Of a stretch of 64,000 nt of DNA, positions 1 to 10,464 are shown one piece after another. This stretch comes from Dermatemys mawii. Lineage: Eukaryota > Chordata > Testudines > Dermatemydidae. Numbering within the stretch: the stretch's first letter is position 1; each line of letters opens with the position of its first letter. A model generated the notes under the pieces. That model saw only the letters and a program-made list of their open reading frames with translations. It searched no databases and was not told the DNA's origin. Location: the NCBI GenBank assembly GCA_007922305.1, contig ML677387.1:1342227-1406226 (forward strand). The letters run 5' to 3'. A program made the position numbers and the translations under genes.

Positions 1-459
1 TTCTCCAGGCAACTGCTTCTCTGGCCCAACAGAATTCACCCCTGACCCCACTTTTCAATCTTTGCAACCAGTGGATGGTTTTCTGGTTTTTTTGCAAAGA
101 GGTTCTGGAGCCAAATGCTTTAAGACCAGCAGAAGAACTTGAATTCATGACAATCTGCCCGTCCTGGGCTGACCTGGTCGGCTGTTTCCAACCCTTCTTT
201 CTGCTGTCTCTGGCTTGCTCTGCAGCACAAGCTAGTATCACCCAGGCAGGTGCCGTGAGCGTGTAAGAACTTCCAACCATTTGCTTTTTAGGCTGGCTCA
301 AATGAGAGGCATCACAAAGGTACCATGACTGTGCTGGCCTAGGAGGCAGTTCAGAGAAAGCTAAAAGTCCTGCCCCACTGCGACAGCCTGGGGGCCACCT
401 ATACACGCTCCAGGACTGGCTGCCTAGTAATTGCATTTGAAAGGGATGCCAAATAGAAG
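1..459. other. Unassigned sequence, no gene seen
   Basis: I see no recognisable repeat, exon or RNA gene here. The short open frames lack family motifs and flanking splice signals I could trust. Confidence 0.5.
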
Positions 460-554
460 TGGGACAATCAATCAGACTTCATTGCTCCCCAACCCCCTTC
501 TGCCAACAATTATTCCTACATGACCCCAGGATCTGGGACAGAAGCCAGAGCCTG

Positions 555-816
555 CCTGACCCCACTGCCCCGAGTGGAGGTAAGAGCCAAAGTCTGAGCC
601 TCACCACCCCTGGGAGGGCGGGGGGCAAAGCCAAAACCCAACAGCTTGGGCCCCAAGCAGGAGGCCTGTAATCTGAGCCCCGCCACCTGGGGCTGAAGCC
701 CTCGGACTTCGGCACTAGGCAATGGGGTCTGAGCTTCGGCCCCAGGGCCAGGCAAGTCTAACACCAGCCCTGTGACCCCATTAAAATAGAGTCGCGACCC
801 AGTTTGAGAACCGCTA
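555..816. mobile_element. hAT (Charlie-like) derivative, right end
   Basis: A GC-rich stretch ends at about 800-816 with AGTTTGAGAACCGCT, which reads as the inverse of the CAGTGGTTCTCAAACT-type terminal repeat of Charlie-like hAT elements. The GC-rich body with repeated CTGAGC/GGGGC units resembles abundant non-autonomous turtle hAT copies (recalled, not searched). No matching left terminus or 8-bp duplication was found, so the left limit is approximate. The frames running through it are non-coding repeat. Confidence 0.55.
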
Positions 817-879
817 TTGTAGAACGCCATCTTGGATAATCCCCTTGTTCTGGCTGGATCCATTTGGAAAATGTTTTCT

Positions 880-1155
880 GCTCCCATGACAAAGGTTGAT
901 GCAAATGATCAGGGTTTTCTTTTGCAGAACATTTTCTTCACAAGATTTGAGTTTTTGACCAAAAAACAAGAAACCAGTTTTCTTTTGGCTGAAACTGAAA
1001 AATGTCCAAATCCCAGCTTTTTTACAAACCCCCTCCGCATCCCCCCAAAATCGCAGAGACATTTCACATTGGACGTTCTATTCTGACAACACAAGAAAGC
1101 ACCATTTTCACCACAAACATTTTCTGAACCAGAAATATCGACCAGCTCTAATCCT
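880..1155. repeat. AT-rich TTTTC/GAAAA-type dispersed repeat
   Basis: The segment is dense in TTTTC, GAAAA and AACATTTTC words and ends with GACCAGCTCTAAT. Similar composition recurs near 20.8-21.1, 31.4-31.6 and 60.9-61.2 kb, two of which also end in AGCTCTA-like or CAACTCCAG sequence. This suggests a decayed MITE family, but I cannot align the copies precisely. Confidence 0.4.
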
Positions 1156-1689
1156 CTAGCATGGTTCCCCAGACTTCCTCTGCGCACGATATTAAAGGGA
1201 GCTGTCAAAAGCTTTTGCTGACAGGGGGGATTTTTCTTCTGCCTTCTATTTTGTTTTGACACCCCCTTTAAAAGCTTTTTTAGTCCCATCTCATTTTTGG
1301 CCTCCCCTGGTGGGGCTGACCTCAGAGGTGATGTAAACGGTGCCATAAGCCGTGTATCTGGATCCTGGCTGATTTTGCCAAATTCAGACCTGGTAGAAGT
1401 GGGTGCAACCCTATTGCTAATCTGGACCCGTTTCCTAGGGTGAGAGAATCTGGATTTGGCCCATGGGTGACAGCAGGAAAAGCAAACAACAGGAGAGTGT
1501 GGGAAGGTGGGTAAGCAAGGCTCCCTTCCTGCACAGCGTGTGGGGGGGTCTTATTGCAGTAACTAGCACACGTCACAGAAACCGTCCCCGCTGGGCCCCT
1601 TGCTGAACCCCACTGGAGAGTATGAGGAGTGAATGGGCCACGGAAACATCACCCCTAGGCTCTGCTGCAGCAGAGCTGCAGCTCACTGG
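1156..1689. other. Unassigned sequence, no gene seen
   Basis: No repeat or coding signal is recognised in this stretch between the AT-rich repeat and the CR1 fragment. Confidence 0.5.
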
Positions 1690-2260
1690 GTGGGCCACGT
1701 GCCACAGACTTGAAGGCCAGCAGGGACCACCAGGTCACCTGGTCTGGCCTGTTCATCACGGGGCAGCAGCACCACCCAGCACCCGCACAATAACCGAAAT
1801 GAGAGTGAGGCGTCCCAGCCCCTAGGAGACTGGACAGTGTGCCGCGGACAGAGACAGGGAGAACCGCAGTGTACCAGTGCCGGAACCCTCCCCAGCAACG
1901 GTAGGGGAACAATGAAATGTGACACAGCCCAATAGCCCTGGCAAGTGACCCCTACCCACAGGCAAAATAAACCCAAGCTCCCTGCCCACCTGCTTGGGGG
2001 AAGAGGGGGAGAATACCTCCCGGACTCTATCTACGGCGATCAGCAAGACCCTGAGCAAGAACCAGCCAAGCAGCTGAAAGAGACAACGCTGGTGTCCCCC
2101 CGGAGCCCTGCCCATCCTGTCCAGTATCCCAGCTCCAGCCAGGGCTATCACGGGGGCTTCAGAGGAAGGAGAGAAAAATCCCTCCCTGAGTACATTGGAG
2201 AGGGGGAAATGCCTTCCTGCCCCCTGCGGGAGCACTGCTACTAACCTGGCCTTATCTGTA
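1690..2260 (-). mobile_element. CR1 LINE 3' region fragment
   Basis: Read on the minus strand the left end resembles the CR1 3' terminus, with the words GGTCACCTGG, GGTCCCTGC and TGGCCTTCAAG standing for the usual GGTCAGACTAGATGA...GGTCCCTTCTGGCCTT. Further right, GGCGATCAGCAAGACCCTGAGC and CAGAGGAAGGAGA-like words fit the longer 3' untranslated region of turtle CR1 copies. The 168-codon minus-strand frame at 1,822-2,328 lies in this untranslated repeat and carries no RT motif, so I do not call it a gene. Confidence 0.65.
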
Positions 2261-2729
2261 GCTTCAGCTGTCCCCATCACTAAATAAGCTGCTGTGATGA
2301 TCTCACCTCCTCTTGGGGGTGTTTGCACTCAGAGAAGATTTGCTCTGAAGCTGAATGTGCATCATCTGTGCATTTGTTCCTATTACCGTTCCTGGTTATA
2401 TTTTGCGGTAAATAATTTTCATTTCTAGTCAAGGGAAAGCAAGTGGCGCTGTTACTGATCAGCCGCCACAAACATCTGGGAGTGCAGTGCGGCTCTCCCC
2501 ATGTGAGCTGACGTCAGGAAACGGGATTCTCATTAGGAAAGCCAGACGAGCTCTCGCACAGTGCTCAGAGGTGCCCCAGAAGCCCTGGAGTGCGCTAGGT
2601 TTCAGTGAGCAGACTCTGCACTTGGGCTGATGAGCTGGAAATATTACTGCAAAGGGACCTGAATCTTGCATTAAATATACTCATAAAATCACAGCACATA
2701 CCCTCAGAGTGAGAATCTCTGCTCAGATC
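2261..2729. other. Unassigned sequence, no gene seen
   Basis: Nothing is recognised with confidence between the CR1 3' region and the hAT derivative. Confidence 0.5.
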
Positions 2730-3112
2730 TGGTTCCTTTGGCCTGCAAACGGGGAACCGCGGCCAACGGGAGCTTGGGGCGGGGGGTGCTGCTTGTGGGT
2801 GAGAACACCCTGGTCTCCCCATCCGGGAGCCAAACCTACTGGCTGCTTCCAGAGCACAGCATGGAGCTAGGACAGGCAGGGAGCCTGTCAGCCCCACTGC
2901 ACTGCTGATTGGGCATGGGCTTAACTTGGGTGGCTCCCAAACTCTGAGCTCCAACCCTCTGCCCCACCCCAGATCCCACACTCCCCAGCCAGAGCCCTCA
3001 CACCCCTCACACCCCTGCTCCCTGTCCTAGCCTGGTGCCCCCTCCTGCACCCTGAACCCCTGATTTCTGTCCCCGCCCATTGGGGTCCTGACCCAGAGTT
3101 TGAGAATCGCTG
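2730..3112. mobile_element. hAT (Charlie-like) non-autonomous remnant
   Basis: The segment carries ACCGCGGCCAACGGGAGC, then a C-rich run of CACCCC/AGCCCT units, and ends at about 3,094-3,110 with AGAGTTTGAGAATCGCTG. That end is the inverse of a CAGTGGTTCTCAAACT-type hAT terminus with one or two changes. The body matches, from memory, a very common turtle hAT derivative. The left terminus and target duplication are not visible. Confidence 0.6.
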
Positions 3113-3904
3113 CACTAGGGGCACAGGGTCCACACAGGGCCTAGGTCAGTGGGGTAGGTGAGAGCCACCCCTTGGTTGCTCTGTCACCTGGGGAGGCGCC
3201 CAGACAACCCCTCAGCATCAGGAGCTGTGCCCAGTTCCTACTCTGGCCTGGCTGCAGGGAAATGCTGTATCACGGTGTCTGTATTTTGCCTTGGCTGGCT
3301 GAGCTGCTGGGAAATCAGGTTGTTTCTGCTCTAAAGGTCACCTGCCCCTGAGGGGGCAACAGCCTTGCACCAGCCAGCTGCACAGGGGGGAGTTTCACCT
3401 GCCATCCCGGCTCAGCCCTGCAGGAGTTCAGGGAGCGACCACCGCGGGGGCCCATAAATGATCCGATCCGGCTGCATTTATTATTTAGTGCCTGTGCATC
3501 TCATTTGCTATTCACCCTGCACAAGAGCCATTTGGCCACACTTAGCAGGAATACATGTCACGTGGTTTACGGTCATTCATAGGAGGAAGTGGCTGGGGGT
3601 TGCGAGGCACTGGGTAAATGATCTTCATTCAACTCTGGCTGATTATTGCTGCCTTTAAAATGTACATCAGGATGGTCCGTGGTGCTAGCAGGACAGCGCG
3701 GGGGACAGGTGAGCCACACGGCAACAGGGAAGGAGCATCCTCATTGCAAGCTTCAGCTCTGCTGCTCAGGCCTGGGTCTCAGTCCTGCCTTGCGGTGGCT
3801 TCTAGAGAAGTTTTATCTCACCAAACCTGCACTTGCCTTCTCTGGCCCTTTGTATCCCTAGACAGCAAAACGCTGTGCACTGGAAAATCAGTATCACTGC
3901 CCAC
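3113..3904. other. Unassigned sequence, no gene seen
   Basis: There are short open frames only (up to 118 codons at 3,618-3,974). None has a recognisable domain. Confidence 0.5.
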
Positions 3905-4045
3905 CTGTTACAAAATGGGAAGCCGGTCCAGGGAGGGAAAGGGACTTCTCCAAGTTCTCACAGCCGCTCAGTAACCAGAACTGGGAACAGAACCCATTAG
4001 TCTGAGCTGCCTCTGACACAGTCAATGGGGCACCTGCCCCATTAG
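3905..4045 (-). repeat. MIR-type SINE fragment
   Basis: On the plus strand the order AAAATGGGAA, GGGACTTCTCCAAG, TCACAGC, GGGAACAGAACCCA, then TCTGAGCTGCC is the reverse of a MIR/CORE-SINE (CCATCTGTAAAATGGG to the tRNA-like head). This is a diverged, truncated minus-strand copy. Confidence 0.6.
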
Positions 4046-4337
4046 GAACTAGACTCGTCTCCCATTGGCCATCAAAGCACCAGCCATATAGCACATGGGG
4101 ATCAGGCTGCAGAGAGAGATTTGAAGTGATGATAGGTGGTGGACATAAAGGTCAGAGATAGTTAGCTAAGAAAATAAAACGTAAACATACATTCTAAATC
4201 CTAAACTTTCTGAGTAAGCAAGATTCACACACACTTTGGTGCTGGCATTTTTTTAAATGCAGGCCTTCCGTTAACGAAGCACGGCCACCATGCCATCGAA
4301 TCTCCTCTGCTGGTGAGAACACTGGGAGCTGGTCTAC

Positions 4338-4500
4338 ACTATTCTTATCATCATTCATATTATGATAGCTCCTAGAAATCAACATGGTTGGAGCCCAACT
4401 GCGCTAGGTGCTGTACAAGCATACGATAAATGACAGTAGCTGCTCCAAAGTGCTTACAGTGCCAAAGACAAGACTTGGCAAATGTATGAGGCCAGGAACA
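4338..4500 (+). repeat. Dispersed amniote repeat (GCTGTACAA/GCTTACA type)
   Basis: The characteristic words GCGCTAGGTGCTGTACAAGC and CCAAAGTGCTTACAGTGC occur in order. Related word pairs appear near 21.4, 30.6 and 48.3 kb, so this is a dispersed family. I do not know its class. Confidence 0.5.
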
Positions 4501-5797
4501 GGACACAGAGTAGAACAAATGCGCCAGTACTTGCCCGTTGCTATGACTGGCAAAGCTGCAATGGTGCTAAGCCAACAGGGCTGCTAAGATTTTCATTGTA
4601 AGCTTGGCCTGATGCTGCTGATTAATGATACAGGGGCTGTGAAGCAGTCTGTCGACGGGCTACGCCTCCTGCTGTAGCAGCTAAATCTGCAATTTGCTCA
4701 TGTTCCAGCTGCAAGCTTTGCCGGAAACGTGAATATCTCTATTAGAAGTAGAGGCTGGAAGGTCTCCAGTGAGGTCATTCCATTGCCCCTCCCACACAAG
4801 GGCCTGATTTTCCCTATGCATATGTGCAGATGTTAACAAGCACTCAAGGGCTTGATTTCAATACGAAAGGCTGATAAGGGGTTAGAGCTGAGCTCTTGAG
4901 CAAGCGACACCGAGAAAGTCACAGTTTCGTTTGGAATTCCTGCCTGAGATGAAAGCATTGGGCTCCCAGGACAAGGCCGGTGCTAAGATGGGTGCATTGG
5001 TCATGGGCTATAAAGGCCACACACAAAATGCATCTAGGGTGGGTCTCTCCTTGCTAGCATTCAGCTTGGAATTCCTCATCGGGGAAATGCTCAATTCTCA
5101 GTGGCCTGAGCAAAGGTCTCTTCTCCCTGAGTGGCACGTGAGCAGAGACACCTGATGCCCAGGCCATGTTGCTTTAAATGTATCTTTTCCCTGGCGGTCT
5201 GGCAGCACCACACCCCCGCAGTCATATGGTCACCTACCCTATCGCGAGGATGCCCCCTCCTTCCTCAGTCTTTGATCCCAGCATATGAAAGAGTTCAAAG
5301 CGGCTCATGTTGCAGAAGGCTGTCTGGATAGCACAGTGCTAATCAAACCTGTCTTGCCATGGGAGGTTTCAGTTGGAGAAGATTTATATCAAACAGCATT
5401 TAAAAACTGTGAAATTTGCAATAAAGGCCCCTACAGACTTTTATGGATGAGCTTCGGACTTGAACATTTATTATGGCTGGCAGCGAATGCTGTCTAATAA
5501 CTATTGCCAATGATTCAAACCGTAATGCTACAGGAAAGCGAATAACAGTTGCCGAGGGGAGGGAAGCACATAGCCCAGGGTTAGCAAATGTTTCCTTGGG
5601 GTTTAGAATTTGTCTAGGAAACATACAGTAGTTGAGTGGTCTTCAAGGGTGAGACAAAACTTTTGGCCAGGAAGAATAAGGTGGTACTGCTTTGATTTCC
5701 TGGACAAAGATATCTGAAAGAATAAATGGGCCACATAGCTAAAGGCCCTCTTCAGTGCATTTATCACAGATCACATTTGCCCTGATTTCTCGTACAC
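4501..5797. other. Unassigned sequence; AT-balanced segment inside
   Basis: No gene or clear repeat is seen. The stretch at about 5,390-5,560 is free of recognised repeats and holds TAATAAC, GCCAATGATT and CTTTTATGG words of the kind found in conserved non-coding elements. Only a cross-species alignment would show whether it is conserved. Confidence 0.45.
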
Positions 5798-6110
5798 TCT
5801 GCCTGAGACTTAAGTAATTTTGTATCATCTGCAAATTTTGCCACCTCACTGTTTACCCCTTTTTCCAGATCATTTATGAATATGTTGAATAGGACTGGTC
5901 CCAGTACAGACCTCTGGGAGACAACTATTTACCTTTCTCCATTCTGAAAACTGACTATTTATTCCTTTTGTTAAACCTTTTGTTTCCTGTCTTTTAATCA
6001 GTTACCAATCCATAAGAAGACCTTCCCTCTTATCCTATGACTGCCTACTTTGCTTAAGAGCCTTTGGTGAGGGACCTTGTCAAAGGCTTTCTGAAAATCC
6101 AAGTCTTTTT
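5798..6110 (-). pseudogene. CR1 LINE reverse-transcriptase fragment
   Basis: Read on the minus strand this encodes the mid-part of a CR1 RT. A DFQKAFDKVPH block comes first (near 6,095), then RLL-KVGSH, a DRKQ block and a FADD catalytic box at 5,824-5,835 followed by TKLL. The block order and wording are those of CR1/chicken-repeat-1 ORF2, which copies its own RNA at the insertion site. In-frame stops and a frameshift in the region between these blocks (lost VPQGS reading) show it is dead. It abuts another LINE to the right, and CR1 ORF1 lies beyond that, so this may be one CR1 split and internally deleted, or two copies. Confidence 0.85.
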
Positions 6111-6114
6111 TTTC

Positions 6115-7255
6115 TTCCTTCAGCTATCCTTTGATGCGAGGATGATGTTTGACAAGCGGGTTCATCGGTGAGTTTTTAAGTGGCTGAGGAGCCCAATTCT
6201 TGCCCTGCAGATTTTCCCACAGAAGTGACATGTGTCATTTGAAGGAGACATAGTTGTTGGCTGGAGTGTTGTGCCCTTTCTTTCCTCCTTTGTTGTGTCT
6301 CTGTCTCACGAGCACGTCTGTTCTCCTCAAAGTCAGCTGTGGCTTGGTGTATGGTGTGGAGCCACCATGTTCTGTTCTGCGCCGAGTCCTCTCAGTTTGT
6401 TGGGTTGGCGCCTCCTTTTTTAAGATGTCCTTTCAGTACGTCTTTGAAACGCTTCCGCTGCCCTCTGCGAGCCCTTCTTCCCTGACTTAGCGGAGAGAAG
6501 AACGCTTGCTTTGGGAGGAGAGTGTCAGGCACACGTACGTACACAGTGTCCTGCCCAGTGGAGATGGAGTTTCATGACCTGCACTTTTATCCTGCTGATG
6601 TTGGCTGCAGAGAGAGCACTGAGGTTAATGTGTCGGTCTTCACAGCTGATCCTGAGAATCCTCCTGAGGCAACGCGGCTGGAACCAGCCCAGGCACTGGA
6701 GATGTGGTCTGGAGGTTATTCAGTCTCACACGCAGAGAGAAGGGTGGGGATGACAACTGCCTTGTAAACCAAGATCTTAGTCCTTGTTTGTAGTAGATCC
6801 CAATCATTGAAGACTCATTTGAGTAGTCTTCCAAAAGATGTGCTGGCACAGCAGCTCCTGTATTCAATTTCAATTTGGGGGAGGTGGCTGCCAAGGTACA
6901 GAAAATTGTCCAGATTTTCCAGGGGTTCTCTGCTGATGGTGATTTGTGGAGGACAAAGAGTAGTTTGTGCAGGTGTGAGCTGGTAGGCTACCTTGGTTTT
7001 CCCAATGTTGAGAGAGAGACCGAGTCTGTGATAGTCATCTGCAAAAAGATTTAGGGTGCTTTTCAGTTCAGCCTCTGTGTGCGAGAATGACACAGTCATC
7101 CACCTACTGAAGGTCAGTGATGTCAATTCTCGTGATCTTAGAGTTTGTTTGGAGAGGTCGACGATGGAGGAATTGGCCATCCATACAATACCATACTCAA
7201 TGCCAATTCCATCAGGAAGGCGGTCGTGAATGAGAATCAGAGAGACTCTGAGAGA
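6115..7255 (-). pseudogene. Non-CR1 LINE remnant: RT C-terminal half plus C2H2 finger
   Basis: On the minus strand an open 121-codon piece (6,815-7,180) follows LIHDRLPDGI-type sequence near 7,210-7,235. It holds SHTEAELKS, LFADDYHRLGLSLNIGKTKV and FLYLGSHL, a pattern shared with a large animal LINE group whose RT reads HTEADLQ...FGLTISLKKTEV...FKYLGS. Downstream (lower coordinates) come RKRFKDVLKG near 6,440 and a C-terminal CHFCGKICRARIGLLSHLKTH finger near 6,160-6,230 (written here as a CxxC...HxxxH zinc ribbon). Stops and frame changes disable it. I do not assign the clade firmly. It appears 5'-truncated at about 7,255. Confidence 0.75.
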
Positions 7256-7258
7256 TTC

Positions 7259-7960
7259 TCATGATATCATGGAGGTCCTGGGCTTCAATCTCTTACCTAG
7301 CAGGCTAAATTTGGCCTCCAGGACCTCTCTCCTATCCTTCCCTATGTCATCAGAACCTACATGTACCATGACCACCAGCCCCTCCATAGATCTATCTAGA
7401 TGTCTCGAGAGATCCGCAACCTTCGCACCAGGCAGGCAAGTCACCATGTGGCTCCCCGTCATCGCAAACCCAGCTCTGTTTCTAATGACGGAATTGCCCA
7501 TTGCTAATACCTGTTTTTTCCTAATAACTGGAGCTCCCTCCCCTGGAGAGGTATCCTCAGTGCAAGAGGATACCACATCATCTCCTGGAAGGAGGGTCCC
7601 AACTATGGGATCGCTTCCCTTTGCTCCAGTTAGACGCTCTCCTTCCCTGAGGCTTTCAAGATCCGCCTCAATAGCACAGAGGTTGTCAGACCCGGGGAGG
7701 GACCATTCTACTGTGTCCCAGAAAGTCTCATCTATGTATCTGTCGGTCTCCCTTAGCTCCTCCAGTTCAGCCCCTCTGGTCTCCAAAGCCCGGACACGGT
7801 CTCTGAGGGCCACGAGCTCCTTGCACTGAATGCACAAATAGGCCATCTGCCCATAGGGATAAATAAATTGGGTAGCCCCCAGTCTGTGCTGGACTCCTGC
7901 CTGCATTCTCTTTTTACTCCTGCAGCTCATTCCTTTGTTGTTTTGTTTTATCAAGGGCAT
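7259..7960 (-). CDS. CR1 LINE ORF1 protein (esterase-like), 233 codons open
   Basis: This is the longest intact LINE frame in the window. Residues 43-46 form a CxxC (CIQC), followed by a short heptad-like stretch (KELVALRDRVRALETRG, 47-63). The C-terminal half has VLAMGNSVIRN (151-161) and VVMVHVGSDDIGK (196-208). These correspond to the GDS and GTND blocks of the SGNH-esterase-like domain in CR1 ORF1, with D to N and T to S / N to D changes at key places. CR1 ORF1 proteins bind RNA and accompany ORF2 in retrotransposition. The frame stops after RTSMIS, just where the other LINE begins, so the C-terminus is cut short. The start methionine is the first available and may not be native. Activity is unlikely. 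Confidence 0.75.
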   Translation of the reverse strand: MPLIKQNNKGMSCRSKKRMQAGVQHRLGATQFIYPYGQMAYLCIQCKELVALRDRVRALETRGAELEELRETDRYIDETFWDTVEWSLPGSDNLCAIEADLESLREGERLTGAKGSDPIVGTLLPGDDVVSSCTEDTSPGEGAPVIRKKQVLAMGNSVIRNRAGFAMTGSHMVTCLPGAKVADLSRHLDRSMEGLVVMVHVGSDDIGKDRREVLEAKFSLLGKRLKPRTSMIS

Positions 7961-8070
7961 TTTCAGCTTTAAGTTTAAAGAATGTTCAGTGTATCGACCC
8001 CCGCCTCACCCCCTACTCTCTCTAAACTCCCTCACAAAACTCCTGCTAGCCACTCCTGTTCACCAGTCAT
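7961..8070 (-). repeat. CR1 5' leader continuing upstream of ORF1
   Basis: Sequence right of ORF1, read on the minus strand, has GTTTGTGAGGGAGTTTAG-like words and a pyrimidine-rich plus strand, as in the leader of turtle CR1 copies. The right edge is uncertain. Confidence 0.45.
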
Positions 8071-8209
8071 GGGGCAAGTGAGTGGTGGGCCAGAGCCAGA
8101 TGTGAATGGAACAGATTTTCCATCTGCAGGCGATGTGAGAGGGGGAAATGAATGAGCTCTCTTGGTCTCAGAAAAGGAATCAAGGCTCCGAGGGAAGGGA
8201 GGAGGGGCT

Positions 8210-8277
8210 GATTTTCAAAGGCACAAATGGCACTTGAAAGTCAACAACCGTTGCAGCCATTTGTGTCTTTGAAAATC
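8210..8277. repeat. Short inverted repeat (hairpin MITE, GATTTTCAAAG ends)
   Basis: Arms at 8,210-8,230 and 8,257-8,277 are inverted copies that match at 20 of 21 positions, beginning GATTTTCAAAGGCACAAATG. The arms enclose a 26-base loop. Similar GATTTTC-ended hairpins occur at 25.89, 37.48 and 63.76 kb, which suggests a MITE family. Confidence 0.7.
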
Positions 8278-8280
8278 TAC

Positions 8281-9743
8281 CCTGGAGTGTAGCCCGGACA
8301 GACGGCAACAGGCCTGGATCCCACTGCAAGTCAAGGGGACTCAGGCACACAGGTCACTTAGGCCCTTTTGGAAGTTACCTGAGATTCTCATGCTGCAATC
8401 CCCCTGGGCTTCTTTGCACACAGCTCTGGAGCCAATGGGCCTGAATCTCCACTGCCCTGCACAAAACACTCCCCTGGTGACCTTTCCACCCTCTGCACCA
8501 GAGCAAACGATGAGACGGGATCCGAGGCCATGGGGATCGTCCCCAACCCTTCCTTGTCCCTGCCTCTCTGCAGTTTCCTGCCCCTGGGGCCGGCAGAATC
8601 TCTGCAGAGGTGGGGGCTGGTTGACAGAGGGTGAGGATGGGCACTGGACTCCCCTTGTGCCCCTGGTGGTGGTCCCTTCACATTGGGTAGTAGAGTAGTG
8701 CAAGGGGGGCTTGCACTCTTGCTGCCCAGGCTGTCCTTATTCAGTGAACAAAGGACTCCAGGACGGACAAGCTGTCCCAGGCCTGGCTTCACGTCTCAGT
8801 TCCTATCGCCTTTGCTGTGGCCAGATCCTCCTCCTCCTCAGCCTGGCTCTCGCCTTTCCCCTTCGCGCTCCTCGGAGCCGGTGCATGGGCTGACGTCTCC
8901 CCATGGTAGCCATATGCAGCCATTCCAGGCCCGCTGACAGCACGGCCTTGTCTTGATAAGCGCCTGTTGCTGGGACTCTCTGGCTCTAGCCGGTTGGAAC
9001 GTTGCTGCTGCCAAACGAAAGCAGAAGCTCGTTCTCCTCAGGACCAGCCAGGATGCCGATGTCCCACCATTTCCTGCCATCTGGAATCAGGAACTCACAC
9101 TTGAAAGCAGCATCTGCGTGAGCTCGGCCCACGGTCGCCTACTGCAGACTCCAGCCGCCAGCCACGTCACCCACACGTCTCACAACAAACACCACCCCCA
9201 ATGCACAGTCTGAGCTCTGGCTCTGGCAGCTGCCAGTGCACGCAGTGACAGTGGGAATTGTGAACTCTTATTCCCGGGCCGGCTGTGACCCATCTGCGTC
9301 TGTTGCTGTTGTGGGATCTTCTGATCCTAATGGCAGGGTGGACATTTGGCCTAGGAAAGGGAAACAGCTCACATTTGCCCCTGTGCCAAGGGCTATCCCA
9401 AGGCCTATGCACCACTTGTGTCCCATCGTGCCCCTAGTTGGAAGGTTTAAATGGGATTTACATGCCGCAGACATCTCCTTCTGCCCCTCAGAGGACTAAC
9501 TGTTAAGGGGTTTCAACTATATCAAAGCAAGAATAGCCCTTGAAGGCTTTGTCTACCCCACACCCCTCCATAACAACAACAGAAACAGTCCAGGTCCTGG
9601 CTCACCAGTGCAGGTTGTTGTTGCACCAAATCATCTGCCAGGATTGATTTTGTCTTAATTCTGCTGGGGGGGAATTGAAAGAGGAAATGGTGAAGTTTGG
9701 CCAATTTTAGTGCTATTGTTCTGTGGCTGATCCACTTCCCAAT
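8281..9743. other. Unassigned sequence, no gene seen
   Basis: The frames of up to 134 codons here overlap on both strands and lack domains, so they look like chance in GC-rich DNA. No repeat is recognised with confidence. Confidence 0.45.
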
Positions 9744-9900
9744 GGGAACACAGGAATTGCCAGACTGGGTCAGACTAGGGCTCCATCTTGTCCAGTACCC
9801 TGGCAGTGCACGTGCCAGCTGCTTCAAGAGAAGGTGCAAAAAAATGCCACAGTGGTGAGGAGGGGATAACCTGCCCTCTGGGGACGTTTCAGTGTAACCC
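9744..9900 (-). mobile_element. CR1 LINE 3'-end fragment
   Basis: The plus strand reads GGAATTGCCAGACTGGGTCA, then TCTTGTCCAGTACCCTGGCA and CAGCTGCTTCAAGAGAAGGT. This is the complement of a CR1 3' end (the GGTCCATCTAGTCCAGTA type). Confidence 0.75.
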
Positions 9901-10464
9901 CTAATGCAGGCAGATTGGACTGAGTGTATACAATGTTGTCCTGGGATATCCTTACTACTCATCCTGCTCATATATGGCAAAGCAGCTTCCAGGCATTAAC
10001 TGTATGGGAAGCTGGGTTAACATCAGGTCTGATGGGGCCCTGCCTTGGAGTCTGCAAAGCAATTGCTCCTGATCTCATAAAATACTATTTAATAGCACTC
10101 TGGTGACAATAGTGGCTTTCCCTTTTAGGCTCCCTGGACAAGGAGGTAGGACTAACTCAGGGAGAACAGGGGTTTGAGAAGCCAGCTCCTTTGGAGGATC
10201 TAGCAAACAGGAGCAGCTAACAGAGGAGTCTGTGAGGGAGTTCAGAGAGGAAGTGTGAGAGCCAGATACACCAAATAAACATTCTGTAAACTTAGGCCAA
10301 ACACAACCCCAAAACCAGCAAGAGTAAAAAGAAAGCAGGCAGAGTCCATCAGCAGGGTGGGGGCTATCCAGTTTATTGCACTGAATGCAGCATGTTTGAT
10401 TACCTGTCTTGTGGGCAGGTGGTGTAGGTGTGCATTCAGCGCAAGCAACTCATGGTCCTCCCAG
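9901..10464. other. Unassigned sequence, no gene seen
   Basis: No recognisable gene or repeat lies between the two CR1 fragments. Confidence 0.45.

Noticed and set aside
516..887. 123-codon minus-strand frame
   Set aside because: It runs through the GC-rich hAT derivative and past its terminal repeat; proline/glycine-rich with no domain.
909..1346. 145-codon minus-strand frame
   Set aside because: Most of it lies in the AT-rich TTTTC/GAAAA repeat, and the reading is lysine- and phenylalanine-rich low-complexity sequence.
1822..2328. 168-codon minus-strand frame
   Set aside because: It lies in a CR1 3' untranslated region and contains no RT, endonuclease or ORF1 motif.
7230..7829. 199-codon plus-strand frame, serine-rich
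   Set aside because: It is the antisense shadow of CR1 ORF1, whose minus-strand reading has recognisable motifs.
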